Positions 39,101 to 51,100 of a stretch of 60,000 bases of DNA are shown here, piece by piece. Each line of letters begins with the position of its first letter. The first letter of the stretch is position 1. The stretch is from positions 607,883 to 667,882 of the forward strand of contig NMRA01000126.1 of NCBI GenBank assembly GCA_002633005.1, read 5' to 3'. The position numbers and the translations under genes were made by a program. The notes under the pieces are model-generated. The model worked only from the letters and a program-made list of their open reading frames with translations, did not search any database and was not told where the DNA came from. The stretch is from Phoronis australis. Its lineage: Eukaryota > Phoronida > Phoronidae.

Positions 39101-41684
39101 GATACCAACCTATCTTCTGAGGCTAGCTCTCCCAACAAGGCCACTGGGACGTCACCTTAGCAATGAATTTCTGTTACTTTTATACCACATTCCTGCCGCT
39201 CGGTATTGACAGATACTTTATAAGGTCACATTAAAGTGTATTGCTTTGGTGTTAGTTCGTAGTAAAAAGGCGACAATGACACAAACATTATCCTTGCCTC
39301 ATTGTGGTAGCTACCACGCAGTCGGCTTCGTACAAAACACACCCAGTTTTCGGACTGCATTGACTTTCTAATAGGTAAACTTACGAGGTTGAGTAGTGCA
39401 AATTAAAAGTTCGCTTCTTGAGTGCCTGTTTATCGGTTAAAGCTTGTTGTTCATATATGTTTGAGGACTTGGGACACCCTGCTATTAACCTTAACTTTGG
39501 CGGAACTAGTAACCCAAGTTAAGAAAATTCTGTCGTTTTATTTCTCACACGAGGGCATTTTGGTAGTACGTTACCTCCACGTAATCGCAGCATTTTTCCA
39601 GTTTCATAACTTCCGTGAAGGTGAACTTGATTTTCTCGTTCTTCGCTGCAGTTATTACCCAGTTATAGTCGTAGTTATGAGGGTACCGACCAGGATAATT
39701 AGGCGACTCTATCATGCCGGACTTCTTGCTTGTAATATATTCTATCGGACCAATAACTGCGGAGAAAGAAAATGAAAATCTAACAGTTTGATCAGGCAAC
39801 CATTGTTCATTTCTCATAGTTATAGTTATTTTAAAGCCACCGCAAACCGTGTTCTAGGGTGTATCTGTTCAGAACAACGTCATCGCATTCTTATTTTCCT
39901 TTTCGCAGTTGCATCAAGACAAGGTTTCCAAGCAGACAACTGAATTATTTTAGTACAGCCTCCGAAAAGGCCACGACTGTGATTTTATACAACATGTCGA
40001 CCAGGTTTTAAAATTTATAATGGATCAATTCTTCCAATTGAACAGAAAAAATATGCTGATCTGGTTAAATACGGCAGACAACTCTGAAGGCAGTCTGCAT
40101 ATTGGGCAATTTTGATTACGTCACGGTCTTGTGAATCACGTAAATGTAACTCTACCATGTATTTATGAGAATATTCTTACTTTTGTTTTCCGGTGGTGGC
40201 GTATCAGGCGGATCAACCTGTTCGTATTTCGCCTGAAATCCCAACTTCCTGTCACCGCCGTCCGATAGGAACATTGCTTTCATTACGTTGCCGTAAGAGG
40301 TCGACGTAAATGGTGGCGATTTGGGCTCCATGAATTTATCAATTTGCATTCCGGAAGACTCTGTAAGCTTAAAATGAAAAAAAGAAATGACACATTTTCC
40401 AATATTATAACAGGACAACCGGTTTCAAGGCGTTTAAGCTACTTTACAACGACTTTTGGTGAGTACCCTGTGAAGTAGGAGACCACTCATACCACTAGAT
40501 ATAGGCCAGAAGAAATATATTTTTATCGAAAATTTTGCATGCATTTCTATTTCACACAAATGCAATTAAAACGCCTTATGGAAACTCTCTTACCAACACA
40601 AAATCACCAGATCCGAGATCGAAAGTGCTGAACGATAGACGAACGGCTTTTCCTTGGCTAACTGTAATAATCCATTCCTGGTTGAAGTTCAGCGGATATT
40701 GTCTTGGATAGTCCCGAGACTGAATGGTACCGGGTGTTGTACCATTTACACTAACGCAGGACACACAATCTGTAAATTGATAAACCTAGCTGTCAGTGAC
40801 TTCATAAACCTGATGCCACTTCAAATAATCTTCAGAGTACTAACTTAAATGAATGGCTTCACGTAATCGGAAACAAATTAAGAGTAAACTGCGAGTGGTT
40901 TTCAAAGGGATAATATTGGTTTCACAAATGGAAACGCATTTGTGAGATTATTTTTAGATGGAATCGAATTCTTTAATTTACAAACTTTAACTATAGCTAT
41001 AAAACAAAAAATCCGTTGTGTTTTTGTGACTTTAACACAAATCGAGAATTCTTGACCTTGTTGCATGACATTCCCGCTAAAATCATGGTCGGCGTCTTTA
41101 CCACTTAAGTACTGAACAACTCTGCATTTAATGCGTGAGCGTTGGACTGCTACTACTGTGTTAAATGGGTTCGATTTCACGCTGCTAACTGTTACTTTCT
41201 GTAAAATTATTTCTCTCGCCAGCAATGCCCCTTTCATTAGAAACGCGAACCCAATATCTCACCCCACCGTCACAGCCAGTGTGCTAGTTTTCAGTAGAAT
41301 TGTCCAATTACGGAAGATGCAAGTGAGATAAAAATCATATTTAAAACAAAATGTTGGTCCTGAACTTGACCACTTGAACAAATTAGTATTCTACCTCGCG
41401 CGGTAAAAATTCCAGCCCTCAGTCGTGCCAAGCCTAATCTCTGACCTCTCAATCAATAGTTCTGTTATCACAATCATCTCCCAACAAAACATTGGAGGCA
41501 AAAGTTTTGCATACTTTCAACTAATAGTTTCTTTTGTCATCCGATGAACTATGGAAACGGGACATCTTTTACTGTGAGAACGACGACACTGGACTAAATC
41601 CTACGATTCTTGAAGTCAGCCAGCCCAGTACTTACCTAAGATATGTCCCATGGCTAGGCACACCACGGCAATCAAATTCACCAT
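33123..41684 (-). CDS. Type I membrane protein with two CUB domains (six exons, 552 residues)
   Basis: Exons in order on the minus strand: 41684-41636, 40769-40594, 40358-40181, 39756-39575, 36597-36396, 33994-33123. All borders fit GT/AG and the sum, 1659 nt, is a whole number of codons. Exon 1 is a short signal peptide (MVNLIAVVCLAMGHILG). Exons 2-3 form CUB 1 (GTIQSRDYPRQYPLNFNQEW ... GFQAKYEQV); exons 4-5 form CUB 2 (MIESPNYPGRYPHNYDYNW ... GFRLEWAV). Exon 6 opens with one transmembrane helix (IGGTVAGIIFIVGLCVTIF), then about 260 cytoplasmic residues rich in Ser, Pro, Arg and Thr, without a domain I recognise. CUB domains bind proteins or glycans outside cells. NETO proteins also pair two CUBs with one helix, but no LDL-A module is seen here. 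The acceptor of exon 3 is ambiguous (40358 keeps the frame; 40360 does not). Confidence 0.82.
34321..35690 (-). mobile_element. Decayed Penelope-like retroelement, minus-strand copy
   Basis: Read on the minus strand, 35620-35500 encodes FGTAMDSPVSPLLANLF, the reverse transcriptase motif typical of Penelope-like elements. A frame shift later comes KRYVDHVLEVV (normally YVDD, so the catalytic site has lost an Asp), then HLNQVNKLGSIKFT and IIPFLDTLIVRSD, which follow the RT in this family. Near 34530 NRDIEQYVLSNI resembles the end of the C-terminal endonuclease. The 3' end (34321-34380) has a GGCC...GGCCGAAAACG segment like the hammerhead-ribozyme core of these elements, but with the core CUGA changed. 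Several frames and stops: inactive. It lies in the last intron of the CUB gene, same strand. Confidence 0.75.
35740..36015 (+). mobile_element. Penelope-like 3' end, inverted partial copy
   Basis: This stretch is an inverted copy of the 3' end of the neighbouring minus-strand element. From about 35821 the string AAAACAAGGCTC, then CATGAATAGAGACATTG, then GCAGTACGTTCTAT matches the reverse complement of 34576-34510 with few changes. From 35935 to 36010 ATGTCCCAGCC ... GAAAACGTTA matches the reverse complement of about 34400-34325. The two copies face outwards with their truncated 5' ends meeting near 35.7 kb. Confidence 0.7.
36598..39574 (-). other. Large CUB-gene intron with two minor repeat signals
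   Basis: Roughly 3 kb between the two halves of CUB 2. On the minus strand at 37679-37669 there is a B-box-like GGTTCGAAACC, without a convincing A-box, so at most a SINE remnant. A hairpin element lies at 38113-38254. No exon or RNA gene is seen. Confidence 0.5.
38113..38254. mobile_element. Small foldback element
   Basis: GTAGATGCAAGAA (38135-38147) and TTCTTGCATCTAC (38235-38247) are a perfect 13-bp inverted pair. Outer GAGTTC/GAACTC and inner CTCGC/GCGAG-like pieces extend it imperfectly. GC-rich centre in an AT-rich intron. Length suggests a tiny MITE. Confidence 0.5.
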
Positions 41685-42710
41685 TCTAATGTCTTGTGTC
41701 CTTGTTGAAGTTCCATTTCAAATTAACAGCACATACGTCAGGACAGTCCCTGAACAACTAAGTTAATTTTCTTTAAAATTCTGCCCGAAATCTTTCCCTG
41801 AGACCGGAAACATACATTCACAGTAAATATCAAACGCACCTAGTCAACAAGCTCTGACTTACCAATTAAAGCAACACAAACGCACAAAACCTTTAAAAAC
41901 ATTGTCCTAGGAAAATGCTAATAGTATCCTGGTCGTAAATCCATTGTCCTTCAAAATAATCCTTAAAAGTAATAGACTAATTTCAAATTTTATCACATAA
42001 CGAAACTCCCGCTACGTCCAGTCTGATACACACTGGACTTAGTGTACTTTTGCTAAGTAATAAATTTGTTGACAACAGCCAATCGATGTCTGGAGCTAAG
42101 GGAAATCGATGGTAGACAATAGCACACCGGTAAAGTGGTGGACATTGACAGAATGCCCAATCCCATTTTATTGATCACGTTGATACTAAATATTATTGAT
42201 TTATAATTGGAAGTCTTGTATATATCGAGATTATAATACGCTCAGTACCATTAAGCAATCACGACACTTCTTGACCGAACTGTCGTTATGGACAAAACTG
42301 TCCAAATTGGCACTAAACACAAGCGCACTGAATGCACTTGTACGAGTTAACGATTACGGCCGCTCTGTGTTCCGAGACCATGTTTCTTTGATCGTTCAGT
42401 TTTTTCATTCTCAGTCACGGTTAGGAAAAATGTTCGGGCTTGCAATTATGATCTCATTGTTTTCTAAGACAGTGTATCTATAGAAGTCGAAACATGTATG
42501 GGGGAACAATCATGGCTAACCGTGACGTCATTCAAGAACCGTCAGATTTAGCGCTGTTTTACGGCACTCAAATACTACAATGAAAAATGAGTACCATTAT
42601 GTTGTTAAAACTTGTGAAATTTTAACTATAACTTAGAACACAACAGCTCTAGCTTTAAGCGAATCCGGTCGTCTAATTGAAGGTTGGTAAAGTTTACTTA
42701 GCACCCACAG

Positions 42711-43144
42711 CCCATTCCAAAAGACCATGTTTGCCGCAAGCTTGCGGCTAACAATTTTGTTTGCAGCAAACCAGACGCAAAGTTTTCAGGAGTTTGCCGC
42801 TACCCGCAACTCAGCCGCACACATTGCCGCATTCTTGCTGCAAACACTGAAGTTTGCAGGAATGTTGCGTTGGTGATTGAAAGAGTGTTTGCTGGAAAGT
42901 TGCAGGAAACTTTATTGTTGAAAAGTGTTTGCGGGGAAAGTTGCAGGAAATTTTATTGATGAAAAAGTGTTTGCGGAAAAGTTGCAGGAAACTTTATTGG
43001 TGAAAAAGTGTTTGCGGAAAAGTTGCAGGAAACTTCATTGGTGAAAAGTGTTCTACGTGTTTGCGGCTGGTTTGCAGAAACTTTGCAGCAAGCTTGCCGC
43101 AACTTTGCGGCAAGTGTTTGCAGGAAGGTCTTTTTTGGTATGGG
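42711..43144. mobile_element. MITE with internal 41-bp tandem repeats
   Basis: Left end CCCATTCCAAAAGACC; the right end is the inverse of CCCATACCAAAAAAGACC, so the termini are inverted over about 16-18 bp. Inside, the perfect palindrome GCCGCAAGCTTGCGGC (42733-42748) is echoed near the other end (about 43089-43113). About four copies of a roughly 41-bp unit containing GTGTTTGCGGAAAAGTTGC fill 42871-43050. The whole interior is variation on TTTGC(C/A)GC. No coding capacity. Confidence 0.65.
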
Positions 43145-44070
43145 AGGGCTTTGCACAGAGAGAGAGAATGGAGAAATAAAGACCCTCAGCACAATTTGAC
43201 ACCAGAGGGATGACATCTATTAGTATAAAGACTGTCAACAGCATTGATAAGAGCAAAATAATTTGAGGTAAACAAAATAGCCAGAGGAGCAAACAATGAC
43301 GTTGATATAAAACTTCTCCTAAATTAATGATCAGAGAGTGGACTTTCAAGTCCATGATCACAGATGGTCAACTTGCACAGCCATTTTCCTATAAACTGAA
43401 CACCTTTCCAAAATTAGTGGTCTGAGTGCAGACTTCAACAAGTACATGATCAGAGACCTACAAAAAGCCAAGTTACTTTGCACAGCCAGATGCCAATAAT
43501 GGAAACAAGAAAATACAGAAGCTAATAAAAAGAGGTTCCAAGCATGGTAAAAACCCCCTGTAAGACTGCAAGTGTGGAGAGGTGACTATTGCACAACATT
43601 GTCCCCAATCCTGTCTTTCTGATAGAGAGAATGGAAATTTTTTAATTTTCGGTACCATGAATCTCTCTGATATAATCCTTTGGTTGATTGTCAGCTATCC
43701 AGTTTGCCATATACATGTAAGAGTACAAACGTTCAACTGACAAAAAAATCTAGAAAAACAAAATCCCTTTGTCAAGACACTTGATGAAAACATTTTACTA
43801 TTTTGCCACACCACCCATTGTTGATCAATTTACAGCCCATTCATTTTCACATTCTCAAAAGTAGAAGAACTGACCATCTGGTCCAATAAACACCAGTCAT
43901 ATGACAAATATTGTTTCTTCCTCAGCTGGATTTGTGAGGCATCATAAACGTTTATCAAGCATGTTTTTGGGAACCTTTTCAGGACTTAACAGGAGTAGCC
44001 CACAGCTAAAAGCACAAATATCAGCAGAGCTGTTGTAGCCGTCAAACAATTAAATTTGGTTGGTTCAGAT

Positions 44071-44100
44071 AAATGAGCTAAATACAGTATTTAGCTCATT
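44071..44100. mobile_element. 30-bp palindrome flanked by an 8-bp direct repeat
   Basis: AATGAGCTAAATAC (44072-44085) and GTATTTAGCTCATT (44087-44100) are perfect 14-base arms around a single A. GTTCAGAT lies directly outside on both sides (44063-44070 and 44101-44108), as in an insertion with an 8-bp target duplication. Confidence 0.5.
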
Positions 44101-44934
44101 GTTCAGATTACAATAGTCAGAGCTGATTGCTTTACTAGAGTTGCAGATATTAGAAATTAAACATTGTGATTTTGGTACAAAATGTCTTTTTATTCTTATT
44201 GTCTAGAGGATGTAGTAAGTACAGACCAGGGTAAGAACCTTTAAGAATAACTACACTACACTACAGGACAATTAGTGATCTAGATTATAAAGAGGGAAGT
44301 CAATTTGTACTTAACTTTGTTTGAAAGCAGTGAGCGAGTTGGTGAATGAGTTTGCTCAAAGCAGAAACAAGATGCACAAGCTTATGACTGGCTGACTATA
44401 CCACTTGAATACTGTTACTTACACGGTTAATAACAGTCGGGGCAACTAACTGTAACTGAAACTAAACATTCTGTCTAAGAGGAGAATTCTGATCTGTATT
44501 TTCAGTAACTAAATACAACACAAAATGTTCTCAGGAACAGTCTCATTCAGTGAAAGAAAAACATCTGGTCAACAAGCACCATGATACATTAAACAATTTT
44601 AACTGTATGTATTTTAAAAAATACAATATCAAGAACTACTGGCTATAAATGTATGATGAGTACAAATCTTTACCTACTTAGTGCACCATATGATGTAAAG
44701 AAGACATTCAATATTGTCATAATTCTCGACAAAAATAAACGCCAACTGGAAAATCTATTTCATTCATTGAAGGAATTACAGGATACAATCGTCATAAAAC
44801 AAACCTTGATCAAAATTTAATTGCAGCGCATTTGGCCTTTGAAAAACAAAAGTACCAATTGAAAAAATAACTGAGGAGTTACAGTAGTAGCAAACCATTT
44901 ATGAACTAGTACAGCTTACAAGCCTACAATTGCA

Positions 44935-45101
44935 GGAGTAAGACAACAGGACAGTGGTCACTACCTTACAAGACTACACCTGTAGGAGTAAGACAACAGG
45001 ACAGTGGTCACTATCTTACAAGCCTACACAATGTAGGAGGACAACAGGACAGTGGTCATTACACATGTAGGAGTAAGACAACAGGACAGTGGTCACTACC
45101 A
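44935..45101. repeat. Tandem array of the APEX1 C-terminal coding end, four copies
   Basis: GAGTAAGACAACAGGACAGTGGTCA or a close variant recurs; the ACAGTGGTCA part lies at 44951, 45001, 45049 and 45086 (spacings 50, 48 and 37). The copy at 45086 is the real APEX1 coding end ([10 protein letters not shown] on the minus strand). The other three lie beyond the TAA stop and are out of the protein. Confidence 0.9.
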
Positions 45102-48100
45102 TACACATCTGTTCTGATGATGCTGTCACACACCTTAGGCAGTAGGCTCTGCGACACAACAAAATAATCTAGTCTCCTGCAACAATGAAAAGGGGGGTTA
45201 ATGTCGCTATTTCTGTACTACATGCCTGAAAATGTGTAGAATTTCAGTTAAAATGGCAAAGACCATGTCAGATAACCCCATATTTCAAGATACGACATGA
45301 ACACACTGTTCATAGAATATGTGATGGAGTAAACTGCGGACAGAAGTTAAGTAGTGATCTATCCCACAGCAGAGCTCAAGAATCTGTACTGAAAAGAGAT
45401 TTAGTACAGTAGTTCATAGAATAGTGACAAGCTTTTCTATCAAAAATTCATCACATACGTTCAAAATAAAGTGAGCTTACACTCAGACAGAACATCTTCT
45501 CTACTTCCAGTGTTCACATGACAACACCAACTAGTTAAATCATTTTCCAAGCAGAATTTTCTGTTATGGCACCCATCATCAAGTAGTTCAAAATGAAATT
45601 AACTTACCATCCGGTGTTTTTAGCTCTGGCATTCATCATGTAGGTCCAGAAGGAGTAGACTTCCTTCTTATCAGGATAAAGGTGGCGGAATGTATCAACA
45701 AATTTGTTCTCATCCAGCAGCTTGGAGAACTCCTGCCGTTCCTCAGGGGTAAAACCAGCAGTTTTCTTGTTGGTTTTAGGGTTTTTCAGATCTGAAAAAT
45801 ATCAAAGCTTCTAGTACAAACCATGTCAAAAACGACACTTGTTGGGAGCTTATTTGCCCTTCTAAAACACCGTCATTGAAGTCTAAGCTTTTCATTGAAT
45901 TAGATGTGGTTAAAATAAGACGACTAAAATTTCCTTGATAACCATACACCTTCAGCTGACAGTCAATTTTATGAGACTGACCTGAAGTAAGAATCAAATA
46001 TCAGTTCTTCTTAAGTCTAGAATTCAGTTCTAAACACAGAAAGGAACAAAATCGGGTTACGATAAGTGGCTAAAATCAAAAGTTATGTTTTTAATAGAAA
46101 ACTTGTTATTATTGTGGTTGGGAAGACAACCCGTTCAGCAGTTTTTTGTTCTAAGACAAAAAATGCTATAATTGCTGTGCTTACAGTCTTCCTCATTAAT
46201 TTAATGACGCAGGGGAACCCACATGCAATGGACTCAACGGACTCCATGCACCTTTTTACATTTAAACATTTACAGCTTGCTGTAAGTTAGTTCTTCAGCT
46301 GAAATCTAAAAAAGTTGTAACAATTCAGTTTTTAGAATATGGTATGTAGATTGCATGCAGAGTATGGAACAGACCAAATAGTCTAAACTCAGCAATCATG
46401 AGGAGACGGGATGTGAATGAAAATATTATGGTAGAAACAACAAGACAGAAATGCGATTGAACTGTCGACTAAAACAAACAGGACTTGAATGACCATATAA
46501 CATCATACAACTGTTTACCAATTTCTTTATGCGCAACATTTAAGTCCCCACAGAGGATGACTGGCTTATTGGCGTCCAACTTTTTCAAATACTTTCTAAA
46601 TTCGACGTCCCATTCCTGTGTTCGATACTGCAACCTCACCAGGCCTCGTCCAGAGTTAGGTACATCTGCAACATAAGAAAATCCTCCATATACACGTCCC
46701 CTATTCAATAGGCAATATTTGAGAGACATTCAATGGCTTGAGTACATCAACTGCATATAATGACTATGATTAAGACTGGATAACTTTAAAACTCAAATGA
46801 TTGATAAACTTGATTATTGCATGGCATCAAATGCATTGTTCAACAATTACAACAAGACTCATGCTCTCCAGTGTATAATGTTTATGCCACCAGGTCCTGA
46901 CGAATAAGAAGAGCAAAGCATGGCAGGGATATTTCTGAGGGTTTGAACCTGTGACCCTTGGGGGCACCTGATAATAAAAAGTGTGCTTTTTTACAAAAAG
47001 TTGTGCCCAGCAGACTTAGTGCAATTAAAGTGGTAACATATGAAACAGAAACCCCAAGGCCAATCGCTTTAAGAACAAAGTAATGTTTTACCCTACTGAC
47101 TGCAAGTTGCCCGAGTTGCGTTTTAAAAGATGTGCCTGAGGGTCGAACTACTGCAATGTACTTGCACCTTATTTTTTACGCACTAATGGCGCAAAGGCAC
47201 AGTCCAGGAATATCCCTGGCATAGTTGATATATATACCCACAGTGTGAATCGCAAATGACAAAATTATAAGGGACGCTGTTTTTAAAACATTTCCATGCA
47301 AAAGCAATGCAAGTCATCCAAAATTGGCAAATGCAATCTTTGTAGTAGATACTAAGATTGTCGCAAAGGGAATTTCAGGTACTACTAGGGTGTATTGCAA
47401 CAATCAAATCCATCAATAACCGCCACCAGTCATGCTCAATTAGCCAGACACAAAACAACAAAATTGCCACTTGCAGGCAAAGTGCTGTTTAGATCTGTCT
47501 GAAAATCACCATCCTCCAAAGTCTCTTCAATAGAAATATATATATCAAAAGTTTCAGGACAACCCTCAAAACCATTAGGCAGACAGAGGGAGAAACCAAA
47601 CAACCAGTACTAAAATTGCCGTTAATAGATGTAAAACGTGCCATAGCCACTGGAAATTTGTTACATTACTCTTTGATCCAAACATATTCTATCAAGTTTG
47701 TTGAAGACCCATCAAGGGGCATAGAAGATGTAAAAGGAATGCAAACACCAAAACTGCCACTAGGTGGCACAGAAATTGCCAAATTCGGCTGAAAGTCGTC
47801 TTCATCCACCATCATGTTCATAGGAACACAACTGGCAAATTCAACAAAGATCATGCCTAGGTTTAAGAGATACAGCCACAGACTGCATGACACCAAACCG
47901 ATATGACTACATGTAGTATGTGCAATGTTTTAACTATAACAATACACATAAGTGTTTTTATTTTAAGTTTTCACAGTGAAACCATCTCTGATTCAGCTGT
48001 CGATTGCATCTAGTCCAAACAATGACATGGCATTGGATGCCAATGCTGAATTCAATTACCAGTCAGTAATTACTGACGCAGGCTGAACTACACTATGCAT

Positions 48101-51100
48101 TATTTGTCCTTGACCAAGCCATGCTCTGTATTTGCTGACTGTAAGACAACATTATGCTTAGTGAGTCTCAATCAGAATACTTACAGGCAGTCACTAAATA
48201 AAATTGTGAGTACTCTGCAGTGATGACCCGGCCCTCATTGTCATGGTCAGACACCCCTGAAATGAGTCGTCAGTGAGTTACCACTAGTCAATTACACCGA
48301 CCCTGGTCAGTTGTATAATATTTATCTTTCAAATCATCAAAGCATAATCACAACCTTTGGTTGTTTATGACCTATAATGTACCATATACCGCGTTAAGAC
48401 TTTCTGTAGTCATTGGTATCATAGAGATTTCTGAAACTAAAAATTTCAAAGTGAAATTTCTGAGTGTGAAGTGACTTTGTAAGACGTATTACTAAATAAG
48501 TTGCACAAAAGTAACACACATCTCTATTTATGCAGTTCTTCTAGTGTAGAAATCCCAAGAAGACCGATAAATACAAAGTGCACTTTCATGTCAGCATTAG
48601 TGAAAAATACTTTGATTTTATTCAATAAAATTTATTAGTGAAAATCAAAGAAATGAAAAGCTGGGTGTCTGCTCTTATGAGTAATACCAAAATTGTCAAC
48701 TGAAAACAACAGGCGAGTCTAAATATTTGGAAAATATCGAGCAGTGATTTCCAAATCAGTCTTAACAAACTTCATTGTTAACACTTGGACAATTAAACGT
48801 GATGTTTTGACGAAGAGGACATCCCTGCATGCAGAGCTACAAGTTTTGCGATTAATACTAGAATTGCTTAAAACTGGCATTTCTGTAAGGAGCCTCCATT
48901 CTTGGCCACCATACCTCAATTTAAGTACTGCCAAACAGCAGATTAAGTACGATTACTGGTCAAGGTACACAATTACATTAACAGTCTGACTAGACCTGGT
49001 AAACTCAAGAGTTCAACTAATAAGTAAGCATGCACGTGTACTGGAAGGGAATCAAGTTAGTCTCAGAGACATGCAGTGCTGAGTCAGCAGACAACACTAG
49101 AGGTCCTAGCGTAGCTAAGGATTAATAAGTTAATAATCTCATAAAATCCCCATCTGACGAATTGTAGTTTGAAATCATAACACAAACACACACATATATA
49201 TAGTTTAGAATACATTCCACACCAATTCTCCAAAGTTACTTGTATTCTTCTGGGCACTAAAAAATCTTGCAAAAAATGGTTCATAGGCAAGAACTGAAGA
49301 ATCATCAACAGAAACTCAAATTTACACTCCGGTAGTCTGCAAACATACAAATTCAAATTCTACAAAAAATATTGACCCATACCTATGCCATATTTCACAT
49401 CTATAGGTTTTTTCTTAGAGTACAGCCCCACACCAGAGTAGCCATCTTTGTCACCGTCAAGCCAGTAGACATGGTAACCATCCACATTACACTCAGGAGG
49501 TATCTTACTTTTGCTACATTTTGTTTCTTGCAAACAAAATATGTCAGGGTCTTCTTTCAGAATGTAGTCAGTGCCACTTTTCTGAAAGATAGAGAAAAGT
49601 TAATCAATAACAATCCATGCAATTCACATTTTCAACAAAATAGAAATGTTTCTCACTTCAAATTAAAATCAAAAAGTGCATGCAACAGAGACTGGTTTTC
49701 GATCTATGTAAAAAGGCTAAATATCACTGACAGATACAACTGGCTTTTAGTTGTACTTTACAGCTCCACAGACTAAGTTTGTTCATTACTCACACTTATT
49801 GTAATGCCAGAGGCCTGTTTCATGAAAAGAGACTGGACGCTTGAGTGAAAATATCAAAACACTCTATAAAACTATTCTGAAAAATAATCACATCTCACTT
49901 AAATCTCTGAGAATTGCTTCTAGTAAACGAGAAAATTTGTACAAATTATTTCTACACTGTCTGTGATATGTTATTAATTATATGGCTAAACCTTAATTCA
50001 GTAACTTGAAGTGAAAGACTGGCAGCTAAAGACAACATTTCTGAATTAAATTTTAATTTTCTTTTTATGAATTTATGAATTAGACTCCAGGAATTTACTT
50101 TCCTCGTCAGTTTGCCATTGTTCAAAAACGAATCCCGAAAATGTCTGCGAGATGCAGCTGCAGCTTATGGAACATATGTAGGTTTGCAATGGTATTGCAT
50201 GTGAGAGTGAAGTAGGTTGACATTGGTATTGCATGTGAGAGTGAAGTAGGTTGGCATTGGTATTGCATGTGGGAGTGAAGTAGATTGGCATTGGTATTGC
50301 ATGTGAGAGTGAAGTAGATTGGCATTGGTATTGCATGTGAGAGTGAAGTATAATTAACGGAAAGAAAAAACATTATAGCAATGCACAAAACAGATCTTAG
50401 ATGCGTTGATATCTGGCAATGAAATTTTTGTAATTAACTACAAACAGTACAACACTAAATCATTCTGGTTAATGCATTTTTTTTCAAGAAAATAGCATTC
50501 AATAATAATAATAATAATAACAATAACTTGGCGATTTATGCAACAGGTATCCCATTACATAAAGAATTCACTTCTTAAGGTTATGTAGTCTCTGCATTGA
50601 GCCAAAAATCTACAAAAGTATTAACTTTCACTCAGTAAAAGTATAATAGAAAGTCTGTAGAGTTTGATTTTTGACTTATTACTCTGCGCGTGTAAGCGCA
50701 AAGTACTGTTGCTCCTGGGTTTTCTTCAATTTTATTACTCTACGCATGTAAGCGCAGAGTACTGTTGTTCCTGGGTTTTCTTCAATTTTATTCTTATTCT
50801 TATTCTTATTCCGACCAACTTTGAGGCTTAATAACTCCAAAATGGGTGCAGGTATGTTCTTTAAATTCTGCATGTGATTTTTGGCATTACATAAATTTTG
50901 CTTCGTTATATAATCATATTCCATATTGCACTGGAAGAGGTTATTTGGTGCAAAGGTCATGTAATTTTCAAAATGCTACTCCTTCATTTTTAAAGCTAAT
51001 CTTTTCAAACTGGGTGCACAGGCGTAAGTCAATAAGGCAATTTAAAAAATTACTTTTCTAAATAATCAGGTCATCCAATCAGGTGAAATAGGTCAAAGGT

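Larger units (their letters stand above)
41690..45058. other. Gap between the CUB gene promoter side and the APEX1 3' end
   Basis: No coding exon recognised. It holds a foldback MITE (42711-43144), a 30-bp palindrome in an 8-bp direct repeat (44071-44100), and part of the APEX1-derived array. A TTTATT at 44189-44194 (AATAAA on the minus strand) could end the APEX1 transcript, giving a 3' UTR of about 0.87 kb; this is a guess. Confidence 0.5.

Noticed and set aside
45776-46290. Extra exons in APEX1 intron 5
   Set aside because: Exons 46519-46665 and 45608-45791 join in frame to the expected HKEIDLKNPK; nothing is missing between them.
50073-50388. Open frames on the minus strand with repeating Asn/Leu/His phrases
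   Set aside because: They are translations of the 34-bp tandem array in an APEX1 intron.
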